Below, piece after piece: positions 1-9,421 of a DNA stretch of 64,000 nt. Source of the DNA: Lightella neohaematopini. GTDB lineage: Bacteria; Pseudomonadota; Gammaproteobacteria; Enterobacterales; Enterobacteriaceae. The stretch covers positions 41,367 to 105,366 of the forward strand of contig JAOBJV010000001.1 in the NCBI GenBank assembly GCA_025728385.1. Reading direction: 5' to 3'. Within the stretch, counting starts at the first letter, position 1, and each line of letters opens with the position of its first letter. The translations under genes were made by a program, and so were the position numbers. The notes below the pieces were generated by a model. It saw nothing but the letters and a program-made list of their open reading frames with translations, was not told the DNA's origin and did no database searches.

Positions 1-540
1 ATTAAATTAGGTAACAAAATTATTAATATAATGTTAGATTATAATACTAATGATATGAATTTTATTAATGAAAAATCGAAGAATTATATTAATTCATTAG
101 TAGTACAAGTTAATGAAAAAATCTCTATCAAAAAAACTCATATTATTCATGGAGATATTGTTTCTTGTTACTTACATAATAATAAAAAAATTGGAGTTTT
201 ATTATCAATAAAAACTAATAATTTTGATAATAGTAAATTACCAAAATTACTAGCTATGCATATAGCAGCTTATAATCCTCAGTATATTAGCGATAAAGAT
301 ATCCCAAATAATATATTAGATGAAGAATATAAAATTCAATATAATATTGCTAAACAATATAATAAATCTACTAATATAATAAAAAAAATAGTAGATAATA
401 GGATGTTGCAATTTAAAAGAGATATATCTTTATTAGATCAAATAATAATAACTAATAATAATAAAATTATAAAAGATTTAGTTAATGAAAGTAATTATGT
501 AATTAATGAATTTGTTAGATTCGAAATTGGTAATAATTAA
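1..540 (+). CDS. tsf: Elongation factor Ts, 3' part (cut by window edge)
   Basis: Guanine-nucleotide exchange factor that regenerates EF-Tu-GTP in translation. The reading frame is already open at base 1, so the ATG at 31 is an internal methionine and the true start lies left of the window. The visible 179 residues match the C-terminal two thirds of the family: the VNEKISIKK stretch, then HIAAYNPQYIS (family: HVAASKPEFI), and the ending NEFVRFEIG (family: GFIRFEVGEG). It stops shortly after that, so it lacks the last ~20 residues of the E. coli protein. pyrH follows 30 bp downstream, as in the usual rpsB-tsf-pyrH-frr order. Identity is secure; only the N-terminus is unseen. Confidence 0.95.
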   Translation: MKLGNKIINIMLDYNTNDMNFINEKSKNYINSLVVQVNEKISIKKTHIIHGDIVSCYLHNNKKIGVLLSIKTNNFDNSKLPKLLAMHIAAYNPQYISDKDIPNNILDEEYKIQYNIAKQYNKSTNIIKKIVDNRMLQFKRDISLLDQIIITNNNKIIKDLVNESNYVINEFVRFEIGNN

Positions 541-570
541 TTATTTTATATTTCATACTAAATATAATTT

Positions 571-1296
571 ATGTTTACTAAAAAATCATTAATATATGAT
601 AAAATAATAATAAAAATTAGTGGTGAAGTATTAAGAAGTAATTCTAGTACTAGTATAGATATTGTTTTAATAAAAAATATAGCTCAGGAAATACAAGAAT
701 TAGTTAATATGGGGGTAAAAATTGGTTTAGTTGTTGGTGGAGGAAATTTTTGTAGAGGTTTAAGTCTAAGTAAAATAGGTATTAATATAGTTAGTAGTCA
801 TTATATTGGAATGCTATCTACTATTATGAATGGATTAATATTTTATGATATTTTAGAAAGTATGAATATAAAAACAAAATTAATATCGAATATTCCTATT
901 AAAAATGTATGTAATGTATATAATTATAAAGATATAATAGAATTTCTAGAAAAAAAATATGTTTTAATTTTTGTTGCTGGAACAGGTAATCCATTTTTTA
1001 CTACAGATTCAGCTGCTTGTCTTAGAGGGTTAGAAATAAATGCTAATATTATATTAAAAGCTACTAAAGTAGATGGTATCTTTTCTAAAGATCCAATAAA
1101 ATATTCTGATGCTATCATGTATCATCATATTACTTATAAAGATATATTAAAAAATAAATTAGGGGTTATGGATTTAACTGCTTTTACTTTAGCTCAAGAA
1201 CATCATATGGTACTTCGTATATTTAATATTAGAAAAAATGGTATATTAAAAAGGATTATTACTGGTTCCCAAGAAGGTACTTTAGTTACAGAATAA
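571..1296 (+). CDS. pyrH: UMP kinase
   Basis: Phosphorylates UMP to UDP with ATP, the committed pyrimidine nucleotide step, in the cytoplasm as a hexamer. At 241 residues it equals the E. coli length. Visible family signatures are the KISGE start strand (residues 15-19), the GGGN phosphate-binding loop near residues 56-59, the GTGNPFFTTDSAA segment in the middle, and the K(V/T)DGI(F/Y)..DP motif (KVDGIFSKDP). It sits between tsf and frr, with 10 bp to frr, so it is probably co-transcribed with them. No lesion is visible. Confidence 0.97.
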   Translation: MFTKKSLIYDKIIIKISGEVLRSNSSTSIDIVLIKNIAQEIQELVNMGVKIGLVVGGGNFCRGLSLSKIGINIVSSHYIGMLSTIMNGLIFYDILESMNIKTKLISNIPIKNVCNVYNYKDIIEFLEKKYVLIFVAGTGNPFFTTDSAACLRGLEINANIILKATKVDGIFSKDPIKYSDAIMYHHITYKDILKNKLGVMDLTAFTLAQEHHMVLRIFNIRKNGILKRIITGSQEGTLVTE

Positions 1297-1306
1297 TAAT
1301 ATAAAT

Positions 1307-1870
1307 ATGAATAAAGAAATTTTACTGAAAACAGAAAAACTAATGAGCGATAGTGTAGAATTATTTGTCAATAAAATTAACAAAATTAATGTTTATTATA
1401 TTTCACCAGATTTAATAAAATCTTTAAAGATTAAATATTGTAATAAAGTAATATTATTACATACTATATCTAGTATAATTACTGAAAATAATAATACTAT
1501 AACTATTGATGTTTTTGATAAAAAATTATTACCATTAGTAAAGAAAGCAATTAAAGATTCTAAATTAGAATTGAATCAATCTTATATTAATAATAAAATT
1601 CGTATTTCTAACCCTATTTTAACTGATGAAAGAAGACGTAGTATACTAAAATTAATTAGTAGCGAATCAGAAGTTGCTCGTATCTCTATAAGAAATATAA
1701 GACATAATTCCTTAAATAAAATTAAATCTTTACATAAAAAAAATAAATCCTTTAATAAGGATGAATTTAAATTAATAAATAATAAAATTCAAGAAATTAC
1801 TAATTTTTGGATTAACAAAATAAATAATCAATATTCAATAAAAGAAAAAGAAATTTTAACTAACGGTTAA
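1307..1870 (+). CDS. frr: Ribosome recycling factor
   Basis: Splits post-termination ribosomes together with EF-G. The 187-residue product is close to the usual 185. The conserved segment ILTDERRRSILKLISSESEVARISIRNIR corresponds to the family's P.LT.ERR..L.K......E..RVA.RN.RR block, which lies at the junction into the long three-helix domain, and the C-terminal helix is rich in lysine and glutamine as expected. The gene follows pyrH by 10 bp and precedes dxr by 24 bp, keeping the ancestral order. No sign of damage. Confidence 0.96.
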   Translation: MNKEILLKTEKLMSDSVELFVNKINKINVYYISPDLIKSLKIKYCNKVILLHTISSIITENNNTITIDVFDKKLLPLVKKAIKDSKLELNQSYINNKIRISNPILTDERRRSILKLISSESEVARISIRNIRHNSLNKIKSLHKKNKSFNKDEFKLINNKIQEITNFWINKINNQYSIKEKEILTNG

Positions 1871-1894
1871 CTAAATCATTATTTAACTATATTA

Positions 1895-3094
1895 ATGAAA
1901 TATATTACTTTACTAGGTAGTACTGGATCAATCGGATGTAATGTTTTAAATATAGTAAAAAACGATTTAAATTTTTTTAAAATTATAGCACTAGTAGCTA
2001 GAAAAAATGTTTCTTTAATAATTAAACAATGTTTGTTATTTAAACCTAAATATGTTTGTATGATTAATAAAAAATCGGCAAAAATATTGAAAGATTATCT
2101 GAATTCAATTAATAGCAAAATAATAGTATTATCCGGAATAGAAAATGCTTGTAATGTTAGTATATTAAATAACATTAATATGGTTATATCAGCAATGTCT
2201 GGTACTGCTGGATTGTTACCTACTTTTAGTGCTTTAAAAGCAGGAAAACGTATACTATTAGCTAGTAAAGAAATATTGGTGATATGTGGTAAAATTTTTA
2301 TGCAAGAATTAAGAAATAATACAACACAATTATTACCTTTAGATAGTGAACATAGTTCTATTTTTCAAAGTTTACCAATAAAATTTCAAAAAAATTTAGG
2401 TAAGAATAATTTAAAAGATTTTAATATATCAAAAATTATTATTACTGGTTCTGGTGGACCATTTAGAAAAATTAAAGATAGTAATTTAAATTATATTACT
2501 CCAGAACAAGCATATAATCATCCTAATTGGAAAATGGGAAAAAAAATTTCTGTAGATTCAGCTACTATGATAAATAAAGGATTTGAATATATTGAGGCAC
2601 GTTATTTGTTTAACGCAAATGAAAAACAAATACAATTATTGATTCATCCTCAATCTATTGTTCATTCTATAATATATTATAATAATGGTCATATATCTGC
2701 ACAACTTAGTTATCCTGATATGAAAATATATATTTATTATGCTATGTATTATCCTAATTTTAGTAATTCTCAAATGAAATTATTGGATTTGCATAGTTTG
2801 AATAAGTTAAGCTTTGAAAATATTAATTTTAATAAATATCCTTGTTTGAAATTAGCTATTGAAGCTATTAATACAAGTCAATCAGCTGTAATTATATTAA
2901 ATGCTGCTAATGAAGTAGCAGTGTATGCTTTTATTAATAAATTAATAAAATTTACTGACATAATAATTGTTAATAAGTTAGTATTAGATAAATTGTATTT
3001 TTTAGAACCTAAAGACATACAAGAGGTTATATATATATATAAAACAACAAAAAGATTTACCAAAAGAATAATATTAACTAAATTTAATAAATAA
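1895..3094 (+). CDS. dxr: 1-deoxy-D-xylulose 5-phosphate reductoisomerase
   Basis: Second enzyme of the MEP isoprenoid pathway; converts DXP to MEP with NADPH. The 399 residues match the family length (398 in E. coli). The N-terminal GSTGSIG dinucleotide-binding loop is at residues 8-14. The metal-binding segment LPLDSEHSSIFQ and the later VDSATMINKGFEYIEA supply the catalytic Asp and Glu residues. The neighbour uppS uses the isoprenoid products, so the pair suggests undecaprenyl carrier synthesis is kept. The start ATG follows frr by 24 bp. Confidence 0.97.
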   Translation: MKYITLLGSTGSIGCNVLNIVKNDLNFFKIIALVARKNVSLIIKQCLLFKPKYVCMINKKSAKILKDYLNSINSKIIVLSGIENACNVSILNNINMVISAMSGTAGLLPTFSALKAGKRILLASKEILVICGKIFMQELRNNTTQLLPLDSEHSSIFQSLPIKFQKNLGKNNLKDFNISKIIITGSGGPFRKIKDSNLNYITPEQAYNHPNWKMGKKISVDSATMINKGFEYIEARYLFNANEKQIQLLIHPQSIVHSIIYYNNGHISAQLSYPDMKIYIYYAMYYPNFSNSQMKLLDLHSLNKLSFENINFNKYPCLKLAIEAINTSQSAVIILNAANEVAVYAFINKLIKFTDIIIVNKLVLDKLYFLEPKDIQEVIYIYKTTKRFTKRIILTKFNK

Positions 3095-3137
3095 TAAATA
3101 TAAATTAAATATTTACTAATATTAATGAGAAAATAAT

Positions 3138-3854
3138 TTGTTATTATCTAATATAAATATACCAAAACACATTGCTATTATTATGGATGGTAATAGACGT
3201 TGGGCAAAAACTAGAGGTAAAATAAGTATTTTTGGACATAGAAAAGGAGTACAATCAGCTAAACGTGCTATAGAATTTGCTATAACAAATAATTTTAATA
3301 CATTAACATTATATGCTTTTAGTAGTGAAAACTGGAATAGATCAATATCAGAAGTAAAATCATTAATGGATCTATTTAAATATTCTTTAAAAAATGGAAT
3401 ATATAATTTACATAGTAAAAAAGTTAAGTTAAAAATTATCGGTGATACATCTAAATTCGAAAAAACACTAAAAAAACTTATTTATAATTCAGAAAAATTA
3501 ACTAAAAATAACAATGGATTAAATTTGAATATCGCCATAAATTATGGCGGTAGATGGGATATAATTCAAGGTATAAAAAAAATTATTAATAGAGTTCAGA
3601 AAGGGTTAATTCATCCAAATCAAATAAATGAGCAGACTTTATGTCAAGTAATATCCATGAATGATTTAGATCCTGTAGATTTAGTAATACGTACAGGAGG
3701 AGAATATAGAATTAGTAATTTTTTATTGTGGCAAATAGCATATTCAGAATTATTTTTTACTGATGTATTATGGCCAGATTTTGATGAAAATACATTCTTT
3801 AATGCTATAAAATTCTTTTCTCAAAGAAATAGAAGATTTGGTACTACTAAATAA
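3138..3854 (+). CDS. uppS: Undecaprenyl diphosphate synthase
   Basis: Cis-prenyltransferase that extends farnesyl diphosphate to the C55 lipid carrier used for peptidoglycan and LPS. Signatures visible: IIMDGNRRWAK near residue 15 with the catalytic Asp, the FSSENWNR block, and the C-terminal RTGGEYRISNFLLWQ...SELFFTDVLWPDF region. Length 238 against 253 in E. coli, the difference being a short N-terminus and tail. The chosen start is TTG at 3138; the ATG at 3125 hits a stop after three codons, and no other in-frame start precedes the conserved region. Followed by cdsA. Confidence 0.95.
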   Translation: MLLSNINIPKHIAIIMDGNRRWAKTRGKISIFGHRKGVQSAKRAIEFAITNNFNTLTLYAFSSENWNRSISEVKSLMDLFKYSLKNGIYNLHSKKVKLKIIGDTSKFEKTLKKLIYNSEKLTKNNNGLNLNIAINYGGRWDIIQGIKKIINRVQKGLIHPNQINEQTLCQVISMNDLDPVDLVIRTGGEYRISNFLLWQIAYSELFFTDVLWPDFDENTFFNAIKFFSQRNRRFGTTK

Positions 3855-3887
3855 TTAATATAATAAAAATTAATAATGGACTAATAA

Positions 3888-4730
3888 TTGTTAATAAAAA
3901 GAATATTTACTGCTATAATAATTATTTTTATAATAAATTTATTACTTTTTAAATCTTCTAAATATACCTTTATTTTAGTATTATTTATAATTTGTACTAT
4001 AAGTTCATGGGAATGGAGTAAAATATCAAATTTAAGTAGTGTATTTTGTAAAATATTATTATTAATCATTAACAATGTTATCTTAGGTATATTAATATTT
4101 TTAATTATTAATGTAAAAATATTATACAGAAGAATTTTACTATTATTTTTAACATTTATACCAGTAATTTGGTGGTTAATAGCTATTTATTTACTTATAA
4201 CTCATACTAAGCTAGTAAAAATATGGTATCATTTAGAAAAAATTAAATTATTATTTGGTGCCTTCATTATAATACCATTATTATATAATATTATAATTAT
4301 ATATTTATATTATCATAATATTGGGTTATTTCAAAATGCACTATTATTATACTTAATAATAATAATATCTTGTATTGATTCAGTATCATTTATATATGGT
4401 AGTTATTTTGGTTATAAAAAGATAATGCCTACTATTTCTCCTAATAAAACTTGGGAAGGTTTTATTGTTGGATTACTATTATCGATAGTAATGTCATTTA
4501 TATTAATAAATATAATGTTTAATCATAATAAATTATTGTTAGTAATAAGCTCAATTATATCTTTATCATTATCAATAATAGGTGATTTAACTGAAAGTAT
4601 GTTTAAAAGATTAGCTAATTTAAAAGATAGTGGTAGTATTTTACCTGGTCATGGAGGAATTTTAGACAGAATAGATAGTTTTTCTATATCTATACCTATA
4701 TTTACATTTTTATTAATATTATTTAGTTGA
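3888..4730 (+). CDS. cdsA: Phosphatidate cytidylyltransferase
   Basis: Integral membrane enzyme making CDP-diacylglycerol from phosphatidate and CTP, the branch point for all phospholipids. 280 residues, mostly hydrophobic, with about eight predicted membrane segments. The family signature is at the C-terminus: SPNKTWEGFIVG, then GDLTESMFKR and KDSGSILPGHGGILDRIDS. The start is TTG at 3888; the ATG at 3876 is closed by a stop two codons later. In Enterobacterales rseP follows cdsA; here only about 200 AT-rich bases separate it from bamA, so rseP is gone. Confidence 0.95.
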   Translation: MLIKRIFTAIIIIFIINLLLFKSSKYTFILVLFIICTISSWEWSKISNLSSVFCKILLLIINNVILGILIFLIINVKILYRRILLLFLTFIPVIWWLIAIYLLITHTKLVKIWYHLEKIKLLFGAFIIIPLLYNIIIIYLYYHNIGLFQNALLLYLIIIISCIDSVSFIYGSYFGYKKIMPTISPNKTWEGFIVGLLLSIVMSFILINIMFNHNKLLLVISSIISLSLSIIGDLTESMFKRLANLKDSGSILPGHGGILDRIDSFSISIPIFTFLLILFS

Positions 4731-4931
4731 TATTTATATTTTTAATTTTAATTTATAAAAGTTTTTAATAAATTATTTAGTATTTTATGAAAAATATAAT
4801 TATTTATTAGTTTAATAGATTTTTTAATAAAAACATAAAAACTTTTTAGAATGAATTATTTGTAAGTACATTAATTATTTAAAATTATTAATATTTAAAA
4901 AACTAATGATAATGAATTAATAAAATTTATT

Positions 4932-7310
4932 ATGTCTACTAAAATGTTAAATAATATAATATTAAAAATAATCTTACTATTTTCAGTATTTATTATTCAA
5001 CCTGTTAATGGTATAGAAAAATTTAATATACAACGTATTTTAGTAAAAGGATTAAAACATGTAGATATTAATTCTATAATTAAGGATATACCAATACATA
5101 ATAACTTAATATCTTGCATAGATGTTAATAAAACTATTAGATCATTATTTAATCTTGGTTATTTTAATAATATACAAATTTTTTTAGATAAAAAAATATT
5201 AATTATACAAGTTACAGAAAGACCAATAATATCTTATATAAGATTTTATGGTAATAATTATATAAATAAACTACTAATATCAAATTTATTAAAATTTAAT
5301 AATATTAAAGTTGGTGAATTTTATAATGACTTTAATATTAAAAAATTTATATGTATGATGAAAAAATTATATATTAGTATTGGTAAATATAATAATAAAA
5401 TTAATGTTATAAAAAAAGTAACATATAATAACCAGGTTGTAATTATTATTAATATTTATGAAGGTTTAACAGCAAAAATTAAGCAAATTAATATTATTGG
5501 TAATTATAATTTTAATTATAAAACTCTGATTTATTTATTTAAATGTATGAATAAATTAAAATTAAAAAATAATGTTGATGATACTGAATTTATAGAAAAA
5601 AAATTACATCAATATATAAAAGTATTAACTATATTTTATTTTAGTAATGGTTATATAAGATTTTATATAGAACACATTTATGCTACTATATCTAAAGAAA
5701 AAAAAGATATTTTTATTACTATAAGAATACACGAAGGACAACAATATAAAATAACTAACTTAATTATAAACTGCAATATACCTTATATATCTAATAAGAT
5801 AAATCATATTAAATTAAATACAGTATATAATATTTATAATTTAAAAAGATTAAAAGATAACATTAATAATTTGTTTAATCAATATGGTTTTATTAAAGTT
5901 AAAATTAATTATAAAATCAATACTAATAATTTAAATAAATCGATTATAATATATATTAATATTAATAGTGGCGCACGTTATTATGTAAGATATATACATT
6001 TTTATGGCAATAATTATACTAAAGATTATGTATTAAGACGTGAAATATTACAGACAGAAAGTTCGTTTTTTAATAAAAATTTAATTAAGAATGATATCTT
6101 AAAAATAAAAAATTTGGGGTTGTTTAAGAAAATAAAAGTAAAAATAATTTATATTAATAAGAAAAGCAATATCGTTGATATAATATATAAATTAAAAGAA
6201 TATAACTTTAATAAAATTAAAACTAATATTAATGTTAATATTAATAATAATGTTAATCTAAAACTAAATTTAATGAAAAGTAATTTATTAGGATACGGTA
6301 ATAAAGTAAATATTATAGAATCAAAAAATAAGTATCGTAATTATTTTGAAATACTTACTATGAACCCATTTTTAACTTTAAATAAAGTTAATATTAAGGG
6401 TAAGTTATTCTTTGATCTATCTAATAAAAAAAAATATATCCAAGATGTTAATTGGAATAAATACGGTGTAAATATAAATTTTAATATACCAATTAATTAT
6501 AATAATAATTTAAGTATTGGTTTAGAAAGTATACATAATACTTTGTACAATATAAAATCTCAATTATCAACAATTTTTTATTTAAATAGTATCAATATCT
6601 ATCCAAATATTAGTAATTATATAAGTAATAATTTTAAAATTAATGATATATTACTATCCACTAATTGGTTTTATACCAATATTGATAAGAATAATTATTT
6701 TCCTAGTAATGGAATACTAATTAATATGATAAATAAATTTACTATTCTAAATTCTAAAAATAATTTCTATAATATTATACTAAATATTAATAAATTTACA
6801 TCTTTTTATAAAAAGAAAAATTTTATTTTAACTTCACACATGCATATTGGTTATTTAGGTAGCTTTAATAATAAATTAACACCATTCTATAATAATTTTT
6901 ATATGAATAGTAATAATTCCGTTAGAGGATTTCAATATAATAGTTTAGGTAAGAAAAATATATATTATAATTGTCATCGTACTAATACTTACAATAAGTG
7001 CATATTAACATCATCTAATGATAGTGGTGGGGGAAATATTATTACTTTAATAAATACTGAGCTGATACTACCTCTAATTAAAAAATATACAAAAGTAGCA
7101 CGTATATCACTATTTATTGATGTAGGCAATATTTGGAGCAAAGATAATTTATTAAATTTTATAGATAAAAATTTTAGATTATCTAATGGTATATCTATAA
7201 AAATTATTTCTCCATTTGGTCCAATATCACTTTCTTATGCTTATCCTATTAAAAAATATAATGACGATAAAATAGAAAAACTACAGTTTAATTTTAATAA
7301 GTTTTATTAA
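4932..7310 (+). CDS. bamA: Outer membrane protein assembly factor BamA
   Basis: Central barrel of the BAM complex that inserts beta-barrel proteins into the outer membrane. 792 residues (E. coli 810). A signal peptide covers roughly residues 1-27, ending before IEKFNIQRI. Five POTRA-like repeats follow (for example IQRILVKGLKHVD, the start of POTRA1, and ARYYVRYIHFYGN, the start of POTRA5). The C-terminal barrel contains the loop-6 motif VRGFQ and ends in an aromatic residue (Tyr rather than the usual Trp/Phe). The periplasmic chaperone gene skp follows by 45 bp. Its presence implies a real outer membrane is kept. Confidence 0.95.
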   Translation: MSTKMLNNIILKIILLFSVFIIQPVNGIEKFNIQRILVKGLKHVDINSIIKDIPIHNNLISCIDVNKTIRSLFNLGYFNNIQIFLDKKILIIQVTERPIISYIRFYGNNYINKLLISNLLKFNNIKVGEFYNDFNIKKFICMMKKLYISIGKYNNKINVIKKVTYNNQVVIIINIYEGLTAKIKQINIIGNYNFNYKTLIYLFKCMNKLKLKNNVDDTEFIEKKLHQYIKVLTIFYFSNGYIRFYIEHIYATISKEKKDIFITIRIHEGQQYKITNLIINCNIPYISNKINHIKLNTVYNIYNLKRLKDNINNLFNQYGFIKVKINYKINTNNLNKSIIIYININSGARYYVRYIHFYGNNYTKDYVLRREILQTESSFFNKNLIKNDILKIKNLGLFKKIKVKIIYINKKSNIVDIIYKLKEYNFNKIKTNINVNINNNVNLKLNLMKSNLLGYGNKVNIIESKNKYRNYFEILTMNPFLTLNKVNIKGKLFFDLSNKKKYIQDVNWNKYGVNINFNIPINYNNNLSIGLESIHNTLYNIKSQLSTIFYLNSINIYPNISNYISNNFKINDILLSTNWFYTNIDKNNYFPSNGILINMINKFTILNSKNNFYNIILNINKFTSFYKKKNFILTSHMHIGYLGSFNNKLTPFYNNFYMNSNNSVRGFQYNSLGKKNIYYNCHRTNTYNKCILTSSNDSGGGNIITLINTELILPLIKKYTKVARISLFIDVGNIWSKDNLLNFIDKNFRLSNGISIKIISPFGPISLSYAYPIKKYNDDKIEKLQFNFNKFY

Positions 7311-7355
7311 AAAATTACTAATTATTTAAATATTTATAAATTTAGGTATATATCA

Positions 7356-7856
7356 ATGTTTAATAGATTATTTGTTATTAGTACAATATTACTAACTATT
7401 ATGATTCCATTTAAGATATTAGCTTGTAATAAAATTGCAATAGTTAATATCAATAACATTTTTCAACAATATCCAAAAAGAATAGAGATAGCAAAAAAAC
7501 TTGAAAGTGAATTTGAACATGAAGCAAGTGAATTACAATTAATGGAACATGAAATACAAAATAAAATACAATATTTACAACATTATGGATCAAATATGAA
7601 AATTAATGAACGTAATGAGTTAGAAAACTCATTAATTAAACAGCGTGAAAATTTTTCTAACAAAGCACAAGAATTTGAACAAAACAATCGTCGTAGACAA
7701 GCAGAAGAACGAGATAAAATTTTGTTAATAATTCAAAATACGGTAAAAAATATTGCTGTAAAATATAAGTATGATATAGTACTTGATGTAAGTACTGTAA
7801 TTTACTCTAATAAAATTAAAGATATTACTAATGAAGTATTACAATTAATTAGGTAA
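7356..7856 (+). CDS. skp: Periplasmic chaperone Skp (OmpH)
   Basis: Trimeric periplasmic chaperone that carries unfolded outer-membrane proteins to BamA. 166 residues (E. coli 161). The first ~23 residues form a signal peptide ending at Ala-Cys, followed by KIAIVNINNIFQQYP, the family's opening strand. The middle is a long charged coiled coil (EFEHEASELQLMEHEIQNK and onward), typical of the Skp tentacles. It lies between bamA and lpxD, 7 bp before the latter, in the ancestral order. The base composition is slightly less extreme than in its neighbours. Confidence 0.94.
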   Translation: MFNRLFVISTILLTIMIPFKILACNKIAIVNINNIFQQYPKRIEIAKKLESEFEHEASELQLMEHEIQNKIQYLQHYGSNMKINERNELENSLIKQRENFSNKAQEFEQNNRRRQAEERDKILLIIQNTVKNIAVKYKYDIVLDVSTVIYSNKIKDITNEVLQLIR

Positions 7857-7863
7857 TATAATT

Positions 7864-8874
7864 ATGTTTACTATTAAAATAACTGATTTAGCAAAACAAT
7901 TAAATGCTGAATTAATTGGTAATAATAATATAATAATTCATGGTATTACTTCTATTTATAATACAAAAAAAAATTATATTACTTTTCTTGCTAATAATAA
8001 GTTACGTTTTTTGTTATCCAATTGTAAAGCATCAGCAGTTATTATTAATAAAAATAATATGCCATTTTGTAAAATTACCTCATTAGTAGTAGATAATCCT
8101 TATCTTGCTTATATTTTATTTGCAAAAATAATACATAATACACTATATAATAGTACTAAAACAAATATAAAGAAAAAAAATATTTTATTAGGAAAAGATA
8201 TTAATATTGGTGATAATGTAGTAATAGAAGATAATGTAAAATTAGGAAATAATATTATTATTGGATCAAATTGTTTTATTGGTAAAAATGTGATTATTAA
8301 AGATAATACTAAATTATTTAATAATGTTACCATTCATAGTGATACTGTAATTGGCAATAATTGTGTTATTCAATCTGGTACTGTAATTGGATCAGATGGA
8401 TTTGGTTATATTAAAGATAAAGAAAAATGGTTAAAAATACCACATTTAGGACGTGTAATTATTAATGATTGTGTAGAAATTGGATCATGTACTACTATAG
8501 ATCGTGGTACATTGGATGATACTATTATTGGTAATGGAGTTATTATAGATAATTTATGTCAAATAGCACATAATGTTATAATAGGTAAGTATACAGCTAT
8601 TGCTGGGGGGGTAATAATTGCTGGTAGTTCACGTATAGGAAATAACTGTTTAGTAGGTGGTGCGACTGTTATTAATGGTCATATTAGTATTTGTGATAGA
8701 GTTACTATTACTGGTATGAGTATGGTAGTACGTTCGATTAAAAAACCTGGAATATATTCTTCTGGAATTCCAACACAACAAAATAATAAATGGCGTAAAA
8801 CAGCAGTGTTAACTATGAATATTAGTAAAATTGATAAACGAATAAAAGTTATTGAACAAAGTATTAATAAATAG
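7864..8874 (+). CDS. lpxD: UDP-3-O-acyl-glucosamine N-acyltransferase
   Basis: Third enzyme of lipid A synthesis; adds the N-linked hydroxyacyl chain from acyl-ACP. 336 residues (E. coli 341). An N-terminal uridine-binding domain is followed by a left-handed beta helix of hexapeptide repeats from about residue 110 (IGDNVVIEDNVKLGNNIIIGSN). The catalytic histidine segment is QIAHNVIIGKYTAIAGG and the C-terminal helix follows SGIPTQ. Its place between skp and fabZ is standard. Together with lpxA and lpxB it shows that the early lipid A pathway is intact here. Confidence 0.96.
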   Translation: MFTIKITDLAKQLNAELIGNNNIIIHGITSIYNTKKNYITFLANNKLRFLLSNCKASAVIINKNNMPFCKITSLVVDNPYLAYILFAKIIHNTLYNSTKTNIKKKNILLGKDINIGDNVVIEDNVKLGNNIIIGSNCFIGKNVIIKDNTKLFNNVTIHSDTVIGNNCVIQSGTVIGSDGFGYIKDKEKWLKIPHLGRVIINDCVEIGSCTTIDRGTLDDTIIGNGVIIDNLCQIAHNVIIGKYTAIAGGVIIAGSSRIGNNCLVGGATVINGHISICDRVTITGMSMVVRSIKKPGIYSSGIPTQQNNKWRKTAVLTMNISKIDKRIKVIEQSINK

Positions 8875-8958
8875 ATAATTTTATATTTTTAAATTATTTA
8901 AATTTAACTAGTAATAATTTATTTTTTATTAAGGATTATTTTTTAACAGGAATTATTT

Positions 8959-9414
8959 TTGAATATTAATAATTATTCTTTAAACATAAAAGAAATATTA
9001 GAGTTATTACCACATCGATTTCCATTTCTATTAATAGATCATGTGTTGTATTTTGAACAGGGTAAATTTCTACGTGCAATAAAAAATGTTTCTTTTAATG
9101 AACCATTTTTTCAAGGACATTTTCCTAGAAAACCAATATTTCCTGGAGTACTAATTTTAGAAGCTATAGCACAAGCAACTGGTATTTTAGCTTTTAAGAG
9201 TGCAAGTAAATTAGCACCAGGAGAATTATACTATTTTGCTGCTGTTAATTCTGCTAGATTTAAAAAACCAGTACAACCAGGTGATCAAATGATTATTGAG
9301 GTAACTTTTATTAAAGAACGTAATGGAATAGCTAAATTTAATGGTATTGTTACAGTATCTAATGTATTAGTTTGTAAAGCATCCATGATGTGTGCTCGTA
9401 GAAAGGATATTTAA
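8959..9414 (+). CDS. fabZ: 3-hydroxyacyl-ACP dehydratase FabZ
   Basis: Dehydrates 3-hydroxyacyl-ACP in fatty acid elongation and shares its substrate pool with LpxA. 151 residues, same as E. coli. The hot-dog fold signature is complete: LLPHRFPFLLIDHV, then the active-site GHFPRKPIFPGVLILEA with catalytic His and, in the helix, Glu. The usual GHFPGKP glycine is Arg here. The start is a TTG at 8959 preceded by an AGGAA ribosome-binding site. The next in-frame codons match the family N-terminus, and no ATG fits. Confidence 0.96.
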   Translation: MNINNYSLNIKEILELLPHRFPFLLIDHVLYFEQGKFLRAIKNVSFNEPFFQGHFPRKPIFPGVLILEAIAQATGILAFKSASKLAPGELYYFAAVNSARFKKPVQPGDQMIIEVTFIKERNGIAKFNGIVTVSNVLVCKASMMCARRKDI

Positions 9415-9421
9415 AAATAAA

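Noticed and set aside
924..1118. Minus-strand reading frame inside pyrH, and similar frames inside dxr, lpxD, dnaE, atpG, nrdA, gyrA, ubiB and others
   Set aside because: Each lies wholly within a well-conserved gene on the other strand and has no family resemblance; these are shadow frames.
3881..4075. Minus-strand 64-residue frame at the start of cdsA
   Set aside because: Antisense to cdsA's hydrophobic N-terminus; low-complexity Ile/Asn-rich product with no ribosome-binding site.
4731..4931. Remnant of rseP between cdsA and bamA
   Set aside because: No frame gives the HExxH or PDZ motifs; the gene appears cleanly deleted and the gap is only AT-rich sequence.
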